NCBI GenBank assembly: GCA_934489015.1
Contig: CAKSSN010000003.1
Location: forward strand, 1 to 64,000
Reading direction: 5' to 3'
From: an uncultured Clostridia bacterium
Lineage (GTDB): Bacteria > Bacillota > Clostridia > UBA1381
DNA length: 64,000 nt
Shown: in pieces, positions 8,013 to 16,509 of the stretch
Layout: every line of letters starts with the position of its first letter
How positions within the stretch are numbered: position 1 is the stretch's first letter
Made by a program: the position numbers and the translations under genes
The notes under the pieces: model-generated
Told to the model about the DNA's origin: nothing
Database searches by the model: none
The model's input: the letters and a program-made list of their open reading frames with translations, nothing else

Positions 8013-9074
8013 TTATTTATTCTCGTCATCATCATTAAGTCCGCCTTTTCCCAAAAGACTTCCTATCAAAAGCAAAATAAGTACACATATAACAAGTATG
8101 AGCGCACGAAGCGGTCCGCTTTCGGCAAGCAAAACAGCCGTTATTCCGAGTACGCCGCTTATCGCATACAATATAAACACCGTTTGCTTCTGGCTGAAGC
8201 CCATATCTATAAGCCTGTGATGAAGATGTCCCCTGTCGGCAACCATCGGGCTTTTTCCGGTCAATATTCTTCTGAGCATGGCAAACGCCGCGTCAAACAG
8301 CGGAAGACCGAGTATGAGAAGCGGAACGGCAAACGAGATTACCGCATAGCTTTTAAACACGCCCTGCACAGAAACCGTTGCAAGCATAAATCCGAGAAAT
8401 GTTGAGCCTGTATCACCCATAAAAATTTTTGCCGGGTTAAAGTTAAACGGCAGAAATCCGAAGCAGCCGCCCATAAGCGATATGCCTATAAGCGCTATGG
8501 AATACTCGCCCATTCTTGCGGATATAAACACCAGCGAAACACTCATTATTGCCGAAACACCGGCAGCAAGCCCGTCAAGTCCGTCAATGAAATTTACGGC
8601 GTTTGTTATAAACACAATCCATATCACCGTAACCAAGACGGAAAACCACTGCGGCAAAATCCAATATTCCTGATCGCTGAAAATATTCGGGTGCGTAAAT
8701 ACGTTTATTCTGATGTCTCCGAAATAAATCACAATAAGCGCAGCAATAATCTGAATAACAAATTTAAGCTTTGCATTCAGATTTTTGCAGTCATCGACAA
8801 TGCCCATTATAACAATTATCGCCGCTCCGGCAATAGTTGCCAAAAACTGACGACTGAACCCGTCATTAAAGCATAAAACCGCCACTAAAAAGCCGCATAT
8901 AATCGCAAGACCGCCAAGACGCGGAATAGGCTTTTTATGCATTCGCCTGTTATCCTTAGGAACATCTATTGCGCCGATTTTAACCGCAAGCTTTTTCACA
9001 AGCGGCGTTGAAGCGAACGAAAAAACGAACGATACGACAAACGCACAAAAAAGATACAACATATAATTTTTCAT
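8013..9074 (-). CDS. tagO: undecaprenyl-phosphate GlcNAc-1-phosphate transferase (WecA/TagO type)
   Basis: Membrane enzyme of the MraY/WecA family, 353 residues with about ten or eleven hydrophobic segments. It transfers a sugar-1-phosphate, usually GlcNAc-1-P, from UDP-sugar to undecaprenyl phosphate, the first step of teichoic acid or similar glycopolymers. Seen: 'DVPKDNRRMHKKPIPRLGG' after TM1, 'GIVDDCKNLNAKLK' with the DD pair, 'NAVNFIDGLDGLAAG', 'GDTGSTFLGFML', and the C-terminal 'GHLHHRLIDMG' loop that marks WecA/TagO over MraY. MraY proper is usually in the division cluster, which is absent here. The start at 9074 has GGAG 7 nt upstream and lies behind a GC hairpin. Confidence 0.9.
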   Translation of the reverse strand: MKNYMLYLFCAFVVSFVFSFASTPLVKKLAVKIGAIDVPKDNRRMHKKPIPRLGGLAIICGFLVAVLCFNDGFSRQFLATIAGAAIIVIMGIVDDCKNLNAKLKFVIQIIAALIVIYFGDIRINVFTHPNIFSDQEYWILPQWFSVLVTVIWIVFITNAVNFIDGLDGLAAGVSAIMSVSLVFISARMGEYSIALIGISLMGGCFGFLPFNFNPAKIFMGDTGSTFLGFMLATVSVQGVFKSYAVISFAVPLLILGLPLFDAAFAMLRRILTGKSPMVADRGHLHHRLIDMGFSQKQTVFILYAISGVLGITAVLLAESGPLRALILVICVLILLLIGSLLGKGGLNDDDENK

Positions 9075-9080
9075 TATAAT

Positions 9081-9103
9081 TCTCCATTCTGCCGCAAGCG
9101 GCA
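9081..9103 (-). promoter_or_regulatory. hairpin touching the Shine-Dalgarno of the tagO-like gene
   Basis: On the minus strand TGCCGC and GCGGCA are adjacent (5-bp stem, 4-nt loop CTTG) and run straight into GAATGGAGAA, the ribosome binding site. It is nearly identical to the elements before trpS and metK. Confidence 0.5.
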
Positions 9104-9111
9104 AAAACTGC

Positions 9112-9132
9112 TGCGGCAGAGGCTCTGCCGCA
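9112..9132 (-). terminator. probable terminator after trpS
   Basis: Nine-bp GC-rich perfect stem (TGCGGCAGA / TCTGCCGCA) with a 3-nt loop, read on the minus strand after the trpS stop and followed by GCAGTTTTT. The U-run starts about 6 nt after the stem, so termination may be partial. Confidence 0.55.
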
Positions 9133-9152
9133 TTGCAGAATTGTTTTATTTT

Positions 9153-10157
9153 TTAATAGGGAAGAAAGCCTACTTTTTTATAAATCTTTCTGACCATTTT
9201 CCCGGCTATATACTCAGCCTTTTGCGCACCGCTTTTATATATTCCCTCAAGGTATGCCTTATCGCCGGAGAGTCTGTCATATTCCTCTTTTATAGGTCTT
9301 ATGTGTTCAACAACCGCTTCCGCTACGCTGCCTTTAAAATCGCCGTAGCCTCTGCCGGAAAATTCGGAGGTTATCTCCTCCATGCTCTTTCCGGTAACAG
9401 CGGAGTAAATTGTCATAAGATTATTTATTCCCGCCTTTGTATCGTCACCCTCGCGGAATTCAACAACACCCTCGCTGTCAGTAACCGCACTTTTTATCTT
9501 CTTTGCAATAACATTTGGCTCGTCAAGGAGCGAAATATATCCTTTCGGATTAGGATCGGATTTTGACATTTTCTTTGTCGGCTCCTGCAAGCTCATTACC
9601 TTTGCGCCCGCTTTCGGCATAAAGCCCTCCGGGATTTTAAACACATCACCGTATACTCCGTTAAAGCGCATTGCAATATCGCGGCATATTTCAATATGCT
9701 GCATCTGATCCTTGCCTACAGGCACTAAATCCGCGCTGTAGAGCAATATATCCGCCGCCATAAGAACAGGATATGTAAAAAGACCTGCGTTTATATTGTC
9801 GGCATGGCTTCTTGATTTATCCTTAAACTGCGTCATTCTCGAAAGCTCGCCCATATACGTATAGCAGTTTAAAACCCACGCAAGCTGTGCGTGCGACGGA
9901 ACGTGCGACTGCACAAAAAGCAGATTTTTCTCCGGATCAATTCCGCACGCAAGATATATCTTTAAAAGATCAAGTGTTCTTTTTTTAAGCTCAGCCGGGT
10001 CCTGTCTTACGGTTATGGAATGCATATCCATTATTGCGTAAAGACACTCATATTCGTCCTGCAAATCAACCCAGTTTTTAATTGCTCCGAGATAGTTGCC
10101 GAGCGTAATATTTCCCGATGGCTGAACGCCGCTGAAAATACGTTTTTTTTCGTTCAT
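9153..10157 (-). CDS. trpS: tryptophanyl-tRNA synthetase
   Basis: Class I synthetase that charges tRNA-Trp; 334 residues, the usual bacterial length. Seen: the HIGH-equivalent in 'GVQPSGNITLGNYLGA' (near residue 10-25), 'MQHIEICRDIAMRFN', and 'KMSKSDPN' with an intact KMSKS loop. The start at 10157 has GGAG 6 nt upstream; the longer in-frame reading to 10241 crosses a GC-rich hairpin and is not coding. No T-box or trp leader is visible in the 106 nt upstream; the leader instead holds the hairpin element at 10163-10187. Confidence 0.97.
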   Translation of the reverse strand: MNEKKRIFSGVQPSGNITLGNYLGAIKNWVDLQDEYECLYAIMDMHSITVRQDPAELKKRTLDLLKIYLACGIDPEKNLLFVQSHVPSHAQLAWVLNCYTYMGELSRMTQFKDKSRSHADNINAGLFTYPVLMAADILLYSADLVPVGKDQMQHIEICRDIAMRFNGVYGDVFKIPEGFMPKAGAKVMSLQEPTKKMSKSDPNPKGYISLLDEPNVIAKKIKSAVTDSEGVVEFREGDDTKAGINNLMTIYSAVTGKSMEEITSEFSGRGYGDFKGSVAEAVVEHIRPIKEEYDRLSGDKAYLEGIYKSGAQKAEYIAGKMVRKIYKKVGFLPY

Positions 10158-10162
10158 TATGT

Positions 10163-10187
10163 TCTCCATTCTGCCGCAAAAGGCGGC
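10163..10187 (-). promoter_or_regulatory. hairpin touching the trpS Shine-Dalgarno
   Basis: On the minus strand GCCGC and GCGGC pair across a 5-nt loop and continue into AGAATGGAGAA, the ribosome binding site. The GCGGCAGAATGGAGAA text is the same as before the tagO-like gene. The GC-rich stretch 10188-10263 also has GGCGC/GCGCC and GTGCC/GGCAC inverted repeats but no U-run. Confidence 0.5.
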
Positions 10188-10263
10188 GCAAATCCTCAAG
10201 GCTAAAGCGCAGTGCCTGCCAAAAAAGCTCTCCGGCGGCACGGCGCCCTTGCGCCCATTAACT

Positions 10264-11457
10264 TTAAATCATTTTATGAAGCACTTCTCCGAGCGCTTTT
10301 ATTCCTTTTTCTATTTTTTCCTCCGACATGGTCGAATAGTTAAGTCTGAACATATTGCACTTTGCTTCCTGATCCGCCATAAACGAATTTCCGGCAACAA
10401 AGGCAACCTTATTTTTAAGGCTTTCCTTTAAAAGCTCATCAACGTCAACGCTTTCGGGAACGGTGCACATTATAAACAATCCGCCCTCCGGGTGCGTCCA
10501 TTTAACGCTGTCGGGGAAATATTTCTCCATGCAGCCGAGCATAAACTCGCATTTTCTGCCGTAAAGCTCGCACGCACGTGCAATATCCTCTTCAATATCA
10601 TATTTTTCGAGATACTCCGCCGCCATCATCTGCGTAATCATCGGCGTATGCACATCATTTGCCTGCTTTGCAATTTCAATTCTGTCAATAAGCTCTCCGC
10701 CGCATACAACATATCCAAGTCTCATGCCGGGCGACAATATCTTTGAAAACGAGCTGCAATAAATAACTCTGCCGCTGTTATCGAGAGATTTAATCGTCGG
10801 AACATTTTCACCCTTAAATCTCAAATCGCCGTAAGGATTATCTTCTATTATAAGAAAATCATACTTTTCGGCAAGCTCAAGAAGCTTTTTTCTCTTTTCA
10901 AGCGACATTGTAATTCCCGACGGATTTTGGAAGGTCGGAATTGTATAAAGCACCTTTACCTTATTTTTCTTCAGCTTTTCTTCAAACAAATCAGTATTTA
11001 TGCCGTCATCCTCAAGCGCAACGGGCAAAAGCACACCGTTATGCGCTCTTATTGAGTTTAGAGAGCCTACAAAGCTCGGCTCCTCAACGGCAACAATTTC
11101 TCCGTCATTTACAAGCGATTTCAAAACAAGGTCAATTCCCTGCTGCTCACCCGTTGTTATTATAATCTTATCTCCGGCGCGGACGCTGCCTGTTTTCTCC
11201 GCTCTTTTCATTGCCTGCTCCTTAAACGGCTTATAGCCGTCCGTTGTGCCGTAGGCAAGCGCCGCTGTCGGCTGATTGAGCAAAATATCCCTTGCTATAT
11301 CCGCAAGCTTCTCGCCCGGAAAAAGTGACGGGTCGGGAGATCCTCCGGCAAGCGATATTATCTCCGGATCTGCCATAAGCTTAAACATTTCACGGATTGC
11401 CGACGCTTTAAGCTGTTTTACTCTGTCTGACAAATATGCATCATAATTCATAATCAT
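10264..11457 (-). CDS. PLP-dependent aminotransferase, class I/II (2-aminoadipate aminotransferase-like)
   Basis: A 397-residue fold-type I aminotransferase. The PLP lysine is in 'IYCSSFSKILSPGMRLGY'; other marks are 'SLAGGSPDPSLFPGE' near the N-terminus, 'YGTTDGYKPFKEQAMKR', 'TIPTFQNPSGITMSLEKR' and 'IIEDNPYGDLRF'. This is the LysN/ARO8-like subgroup related to MocR regulators but with no DNA-binding domain. Such enzymes act on aromatic, branched or 2-aminoadipate substrates; specificity cannot be read here. The start at 11457 has AAAGGAAG just upstream; an ATG two codons later is possible. It lies between glnS and trpS in the same direction. Confidence 0.9.
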   Translation of the reverse strand: MIMNYDAYLSDRVKQLKASAIREMFKLMADPEIISLAGGSPDPSLFPGEKLADIARDILLNQPTAALAYGTTDGYKPFKEQAMKRAEKTGSVRAGDKIIITTGEQQGIDLVLKSLVNDGEIVAVEEPSFVGSLNSIRAHNGVLLPVALEDDGINTDLFEEKLKKNKVKVLYTIPTFQNPSGITMSLEKRKKLLELAEKYDFLIIEDNPYGDLRFKGENVPTIKSLDNSGRVIYCSSFSKILSPGMRLGYVVCGGELIDRIEIAKQANDVHTPMITQMMAAEYLEKYDIEEDIARACELYGRKCEFMLGCMEKYFPDSVKWTHPEGGLFIMCTVPESVDVDELLKESLKNKVAFVAGNSFMADQEAKCNMFRLNYSTMSEEKIEKGIKALGEVLHKMI

Positions 11458-11488
11458 TTACTTCCTTTTAATATTTAAACTCCGTTAG

Positions 11489-11524
11489 CCGAAATTGCGC
11501 CCTTTCGGGCTTCGTATATTTCGG
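11489..11524 (-). terminator. hairpin after glnS
   Basis: Nested inverted repeat immediately after the glnS stop: CCGAAAT / ATTTCGG (outer) and GCCC / GGGC (inner). There is no clear U-run on the minus strand, so it may stabilise or only partly terminate the message. Confidence 0.4.
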
Positions 11525-13186
11525 TTATTTGTTTGCTATCTTACCCCATGAATCCTTAAGCGCAACCGTTCTGTTAAACACAAGCTTACCCGGCGCGGAA
11601 TCCTTATCAACGGTGAAATATCCCTGACGCATAAACTGGAACGTATCACCAACGTGTGCATCCGCCAGATTTCCTTCAGCCTTGCAGCCCTCCAGAACAA
11701 TCATAGAGTCGGGATTAAGATTTTGTGTAAAATCACCGTTTGAGTCCTCATCCGACGGATTTTCAACGGTAAAGAGTCTGTCATAAAGTCTTACCTCACA
11801 ATCAATTGCATCCTCCGCATTAACCCAGTGAATTGTACCTCTTACCTTTCTTCCGTCCGGTGTTTGTCCGCCCTTTGATTCGGGATCGTATGTGCAGTGA
11901 ATTTCCGTAATGTTGCCGTCGGCATCCTTATCAACGCCCGTGCAGGTTACATAATAAGCGCCCTTTAATCTTACCTCATTGCCGATAGCCAGGCGATAAT
12001 ATTTTTTCGGCGGATTTTCCATATAGTCCGTCGCTTCAACAAATATATGCTTTGAAAAGCGGACTGTTCTCGTGCCCATTTCGGGATTTTCGGGATTTAC
12101 CTCAACCGTAATTTCCTCCGTTTCGCCCTCCGGATAATTATCTATTGTAAGACGAACGGGCTTTATAACTGTCATCGCACGCGGTGATTTTTTATTTAAA
12201 TCTTCTCTCACGCAGTGTTCAAGCAAATCCATGTCAACAACACTGTTTGCCTTTGCAACGCCTATACGCTCGCAAAAATCCTTAAGTGCGTCGGCTGTAT
12301 AGCCGCGTCTTCTCATTGCGCATACAGTTGACATTCTCGGATCGTCCCATCCCGACACAATGCCGTCTTTAACAAGGCGCAGACACTTTCTTTTGCTCGT
12401 CAGCGTGTAGTTTAAGTTAAGTCTTGCAAACTCAATCTGCCTTGACGGCTTTTCAAAGCCGAGCTCACGCAAAAACCAGTCATAAAGCGGTCTGTGGTCC
12501 TCAAATTCAAGAGAGCAGAGCGAATGTGTAACGCCCTCGATTGTATCGGAAATCGGATGAGCAAAGTCATACATAGGATAAACAAGCCATTTATCACCCG
12601 TTCTGTGATGATGAGCGCGCAGTATTCTGTAAATTACCGGATCACGCATATTAAGGTTTGGCGATGCCATATCTATTTTTGCTCTCAATACCTTCGCACC
12701 GTCGGGGAATTCTCCCTCTGTCATGCGGCGGAAAAGATCGAGATTTTCCTCTATACTTCTTTCTCTGTAGGGGCTGTTTTTACCCGGCTCCTTAAGTGTT
12801 CCGCGATACTGCCTTATCTCATCTGCCGACAAGTCGCATACATACGCCTTGCCCATTTCAATGAGCTTTACGGCGCATTTATATATATCGTCAAAGTAAT
12901 CGGACGCATAAAGAACCTTGCCCCACTTAAAACCGAGCCATTTTATATCCTCCATTATTGCGTCAACATACTCCGTGTCCTCCTTAGTCGGATTTGTATC
13001 GTCAAGTCTTAAATTGCACACTCCGCCGTACTTTTCCGCTGTTCCAAAATCTATACATATCGCTTTAACATGACCTATATGAAGATAGCCGTTCGGCTCC
13101 GGCGGAAATCTGGTCTGCACCTTATCATAAACCTTTTCGGCAAGATCCTTGTTAATTGCTTCGTGTATAAAATTTGTGTATTCCAT
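11525..13186 (-). CDS. glnS: glutaminyl-tRNA synthetase
   Basis: Class I synthetase that charges tRNA-Gln directly; 553 residues, the usual bacterial GlnRS size. Seen: 'RFPPEPNGYLHIGHVKAI' with an intact HIGH motif near residue 30-45, 'LRLDDTNPTKED', the KMSKS-equivalent 'TLTSKRKCLRLV', and two C-terminal beta-barrel anticodon-binding domains (about 340-553). A direct GlnRS suggests that tRNA-Gln charging need not depend on GatCAB. It starts 19 nt after the gltX stop, in the same operon, with GGAGG 7 nt before the ATG. Confidence 0.97.
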   Translation of the reverse strand: MEYTNFIHEAINKDLAEKVYDKVQTRFPPEPNGYLHIGHVKAICIDFGTAEKYGGVCNLRLDDTNPTKEDTEYVDAIMEDIKWLGFKWGKVLYASDYFDDIYKCAVKLIEMGKAYVCDLSADEIRQYRGTLKEPGKNSPYRERSIEENLDLFRRMTEGEFPDGAKVLRAKIDMASPNLNMRDPVIYRILRAHHHRTGDKWLVYPMYDFAHPISDTIEGVTHSLCSLEFEDHRPLYDWFLRELGFEKPSRQIEFARLNLNYTLTSKRKCLRLVKDGIVSGWDDPRMSTVCAMRRRGYTADALKDFCERIGVAKANSVVDMDLLEHCVREDLNKKSPRAMTVIKPVRLTIDNYPEGETEEITVEVNPENPEMGTRTVRFSKHIFVEATDYMENPPKKYYRLAIGNEVRLKGAYYVTCTGVDKDADGNITEIHCTYDPESKGGQTPDGRKVRGTIHWVNAEDAIDCEVRLYDRLFTVENPSDEDSNGDFTQNLNPDSMIVLEGCKAEGNLADAHVGDTFQFMRQGYFTVDKDSAPGKLVFNRTVALKDSWGKIANK

Positions 13187-13205
13187 GACTTTACCTCCTG
13201 AGCGC

Positions 13206-14861
13206 TTATTTTTTTAAAATTTCTATGCTTTCGTCAAATCTCTTCATAACCTCGTCATATCCGAGAACCTGCATGATCTGATAAAGGTCGGGAGAATTTT
13301 TTCTGCCCGTCACCGCAACTCTTATAACCGAGCTTACCTGTCCCACATGGCCTTTGAAATCATCGGGATTTTTCTTATAAAGCTTCGGCGCTTTTGCATA
13401 TCCGAGCTCTTCGCTCATAGCGCGAACCTGCGGGAACCAATCCTCCGCCGATATGTCTGCGGTATATATTTTTTTGTATTCTTCAAGAATTTTAATCATT
13501 TCGTCCTTCGGCAAAATATCCTCAAAGTCACGCGCTCTGTCCCAGAGCCTGTCGTAAAAATACTGCGCATATGCCGGCGCCTCATCCCATTTTACAAGCT
13601 CCTTACGCGGCTTTTCTCCGCCTCGCTCAATGCCGAAAACGGATTTTGTATATTCGATATTTTCCGAAATAACATCAAAAAATTCCTTATTGTTTTCGCG
13701 GCTCCAGTTAAGTATTTCTTCCGTAACCTCATCAGCGCTTAAAGTTGAAATATAATTTTTGCTTATGTCGCTGAGCTTTACCAGGTCAAAAAGCGCGCCT
13801 GCCTTGCTCATTTTTGAAAGCTCAAACGGAAATTCCGTATTCGGCTTGTCCGGGTTTTCCTCGCGCCACTGCTCAAAATTTGAATTTGCAATGGTTAAAA
13901 GATATTCTATAACAGCGCCCTTTGGATAGCCAACCTCCGAATAATACGTTACGGCAGCTTCGGGGTCTTTCCGCTTTGAAAGCTTGCGCTTTCCGCCGTC
14001 CTCTTCTTTCATAATCGGAGATATATGCGCATATCGCGGCATTTCAAAGCCGAGAACCTCAAAAAGCTGTCGGTGAATGGGAACGGACGAAATCCACTCA
14101 TCTCCCCTTATTACATCGGTTGTTCTCATAAGGTGATCGTCAACCGCGTGTGCAAAATGATATGTCGGAATACCGTCACGCTTTAAAATAACAACGTCCT
14201 GTATGTTCTCCGGCATTTCTATTTCGCCCTTGATAGCGTCATTAAATTTAATTCTCTTTTCCTCGCTGCCGGGTGATTTAAGCCTTAAAACATAGCTTTC
14301 TCCGGCTTCAATTCGCCTTTGCGCCTCTTCGGGAGTTATATCTCTGTATTTTGCATACTTGCCATAGCAGCCCGGCGTTATTTTTTCGCTTTCCTGAGCG
14401 CGCCTTACCTCTTCAAGCTCATCCTCCGTCATAAAGCACGGATACGCAAGCCCCTTTTCAACAAGGCTTTTTGCAAAGCTGTGATAAATATCGGCTCTTT
14501 TGCTCTGCGTATACGGTCCGTAAGCTCCTATTTCTTCCGTTTCGCTTATCATGCCCTCGTTTATTTCTATTCCGAAATCTCTCAAGCCCTTTACAATTCC
14601 GCTTACGCCGTTTTCAATCTCTCTTTTTTTATCCGTATCCTCTATTCTCAGATAGAAGCTTCCGCCCTTTCCGCTTGACGCGCGCTGCGCAACAAACGCC
14701 GCAAACAATCCGCCTATGTGCAAAAATCCTGTAGGGCTCGGCGCAAATCTCGATACAGCAGCGCCCTCTGCAATATTTCTCGGCGGATATATTTTCTCAT
14801 ATTCCTCCGGTGTTTTCAGTTCATCGGGGAACAAAAGCTGTGCCATCTTCTCATTGTGCAT
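13206..14861 (-). CDS. gltX: glutamyl-tRNA synthetase
   Basis: Charges tRNA-Glu with glutamate. The 551-residue protein has 'RFAPSPTGFLHIGGLFAAF' with the HIGG signature (about 39-57), 'LRIEDTDKKREI', 'GDEWISSVPIHRQLFEVLGF' and the KMSKS-equivalent 'KRKLSKRKDPEAA'. It is about 60 residues longer than E. coli GltX, mostly in the middle and C-terminal half, as in some Clostridia. Whether it also mischarges tRNA-Gln is not visible; with glnS next door it may be discriminating. The start at 14861 has GGAG about 7 nt upstream; an ATG five codons in is possible. First gene of a gltX-glnS operon. Confidence 0.95.
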   Translation of the reverse strand: MHNEKMAQLLFPDELKTPEEYEKIYPPRNIAEGAAVSRFAPSPTGFLHIGGLFAAFVAQRASSGKGGSFYLRIEDTDKKREIENGVSGIVKGLRDFGIEINEGMISETEEIGAYGPYTQSKRADIYHSFAKSLVEKGLAYPCFMTEDELEEVRRAQESEKITPGCYGKYAKYRDITPEEAQRRIEAGESYVLRLKSPGSEEKRIKFNDAIKGEIEMPENIQDVVILKRDGIPTYHFAHAVDDHLMRTTDVIRGDEWISSVPIHRQLFEVLGFEMPRYAHISPIMKEEDGGKRKLSKRKDPEAAVTYYSEVGYPKGAVIEYLLTIANSNFEQWREENPDKPNTEFPFELSKMSKAGALFDLVKLSDISKNYISTLSADEVTEEILNWSRENNKEFFDVISENIEYTKSVFGIERGGEKPRKELVKWDEAPAYAQYFYDRLWDRARDFEDILPKDEMIKILEEYKKIYTADISAEDWFPQVRAMSEELGYAKAPKLYKKNPDDFKGHVGQVSSVIRVAVTGRKNSPDLYQIMQVLGYDEVMKRFDESIEILKK

Positions 14862-14930
14862 TTTATTATAATCTCCTTTCGTCAGGAAAGCTGTAGAAAA
14901 CTATCTTTCACGTATAATATACCTCATTAT

Positions 14931-14959
14931 ATTATACCTTATATTACCGACAATATCAA
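14931..14959 (-). promoter_or_regulatory. sigma-70 promoter of gltX-glnS
   Basis: Minus strand TTGATA (14954-14959), 17-bp spacer, TATAAT (14931-14936). The leader of about 60 nt is too short for a T-box. The rest of the 14862-15170 gap holds this promoter, AT-rich sequence and the recA promoter. Confidence 0.7.
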
Positions 14960-15090
14960 TGCTTTTTAAAAATTTTGTCTATTTTAACACATAAATTTTA
15001 TAAACGCCTTTAAATAAAAGCATTTTACACCTATCTGAGAGATTTAAAACTTAATTTATCGGTCAAAATAAAAAAACAATTAAAAACCTC

Positions 15091-15119
15091 TTGCATTTTC
15101 CGAAAAAATATAGTATAAT
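15091..15119 (+). promoter_or_regulatory. sigma-70 promoter of recA
   Basis: TTGCAT (15091-15096), 17-bp spacer, TATAAT (15114-15119). No match to a Firmicute LexA box is seen around it. Confidence 0.7.
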
Positions 15120-15170
15120 ATATATAATCAATAAAAAGCTTGTATTTATTTGCGAAAGGATACATATATA

Positions 15171-16313
15171 ATGGATAAAGAAGAAAAAGATATAAAACCT
15201 GCCGAAGAAGCCAAATCAGAGGACAAGCAGGCAGAAAAAACAGACCAAAAACCCGATGACAAGAAAAAGGCGGAAGAAAAGCCAAAAAAAGATCCCGAAA
15301 AGCTTAAGGCTATAGACAATGCGATTAAGGATATAAGAAAATCTTTCGGAGCGGGAAGCATAATGAAGCTCGGCGAAACGCCGACCGTTACGGTTGACGC
15401 AATTCCGACCGGCTCGCTTACGCTTGACGCCGCGCTCGGAGTCGGCGGCATTCCGCGCGGACGTGTAATTGAGATTTTCGGCCCCGAATCCTCAGGTAAA
15501 ACAACGGTTGCACTGCATATTATAGCGGAAGCTCAGAAAATGGGCGGCGAAGCGGCGTTTATAGACGCGGAGCACGCGCTCGATCCGGTATATGCTAAAA
15601 ATCTCGGCGTTGATATTGATAACCTCATTGTCGCTCAGCCGGACACCGGAGAGCAGGCTCTTGACATCGCGGAGGCGCTTGTAAGAAGCTCGGCAATTGA
15701 TATAATTGTAATCGACTCCGTTGCGGCATTGGTACCTAAAGCCGAAATAGAGGGAGAAATGGGCGGCGCACACGTCGGTCTTCTCGCAAGACTTATGTCG
15801 CAGGCGCTCAGAAAGCTCACGGGTATAACCGCAAAAACGGGAACAGCCGTTATATTTATAAACCAGCTCAGAGAAAAGGTCGGAGTTGTATACGGTAACC
15901 CCGAAACAACGCCGGGCGGACGCGCTCTTAAATATTTCGCGTCGGTACGTCTTGACGTAAGAAAGGGCGAAGCTATAAAGAACGGCACCGAAATTCTCGG
16001 TAACAGAACAAAGGTTAAGGTTGTAAAAAACAAGGTTGCTCCTCCGTTTAAGGACGCTGAATTTGACATAATGTACGGCGAGGGTATATCAAAAGAGGGT
16101 AACATTCTCGACGTTGCCGTTGCGGCGGGCATTATAGAAAAGAGCGGCGCTTGGTTCAGCTATAATAAAGAAAAGCTCGGTCAGGGACGCGATAATGTAC
16201 GCAAATATATGATTCAAAATCCGGAATTCACAAAAGAGATAGAAAATCTCGTGCGCCAAAAGCTAAAGGATGGCTTTGTGTATAAGGTTAGTAAAAACAC
16301 CGAAAAAAAATAG
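15171..16313 (+). CDS. recA: recombinase RecA with a charged N-terminal extension
   Basis: Forms ATP-dependent filaments on single-stranded DNA for strand exchange and SOS signalling. The core is complete: Walker A 'GPESSGKTT' at 104-112, 'IIVIDSVAALVPKAEIEGEMG' Walker B and L1 region, and 'NQLREKVGVVYGNPETTPGG' around L2. In E. coli RecA Walker A starts at residue 66, so this protein carries about 38 extra N-terminal residues, almost all Lys, Glu, Asp, Ala and Pro. The start at 15171 has GAAAGGA about 10 nt upstream and no later in-frame ATG precedes the core helix, so the extension looks translated. The C-terminus (FVYKVSKNTEKK) lacks a long acidic tail. Monocistronic by position. Confidence 0.98.
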   Translation: MDKEEKDIKPAEEAKSEDKQAEKTDQKPDDKKKAEEKPKKDPEKLKAIDNAIKDIRKSFGAGSIMKLGETPTVTVDAIPTGSLTLDAALGVGGIPRGRVIEIFGPESSGKTTVALHIIAEAQKMGGEAAFIDAEHALDPVYAKNLGVDIDNLIVAQPDTGEQALDIAEALVRSSAIDIIVIDSVAALVPKAEIEGEMGGAHVGLLARLMSQALRKLTGITAKTGTAVIFINQLREKVGVVYGNPETTPGGRALKYFASVRLDVRKGEAIKNGTEILGNRTKVKVVKNKVAPPFKDAEFDIMYGEGISKEGNILDVAVAAGIIEKSGAWFSYNKEKLGQGRDNVRKYMIQNPEFTKEIENLVRQKLKDGFVYKVSKNTEKK

Positions 16314-16372
16314 AATTAGCATTTTTAAATTCGTGTTGTTTACTGAAATTTTTTCTAATACGAAAAAAAATA

Positions 16373-16401
16373 TTGACGTAAGTCATATAATATAGTATGC
16401 T
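16373..16401 (+). promoter_or_regulatory. sigma-70 promoter of ptsH
   Basis: TTGACG (16373-16378), 17-bp spacer, TATGCT (16396-16401). The leader is about 100 nt and ends in AGGGGGG, the ptsH ribosome binding site. Nothing else is recognised between recA and ptsH. Confidence 0.65.
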
Positions 16402-16509
16402 ATTAGTATGTTGACATTTCTCAATTGCTTGTTTTTTGCATTGAGCGGATGTTTATTAATTGTGCGATATTCAGTTTATTAAAATAAATTTAGGGGGGCA
16501 TAGTTAGAT

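Noticed and set aside
10202..10258. 18-codon ORF (begins MGARAPCRRR) between the aminotransferase gene and trpS
   Set aside because: No ribosome binding site and it follows GC-rich inverted repeats; better explained as hairpin DNA.
15020..15170. LexA box in front of recA
   Set aside because: No GAAC..GTTC-type dyad was found around the promoter.
14861..15170. T-box upstream of gltX
   Set aside because: The promoter lies about 65 nt before the start codon, leaving no room for a T-box.
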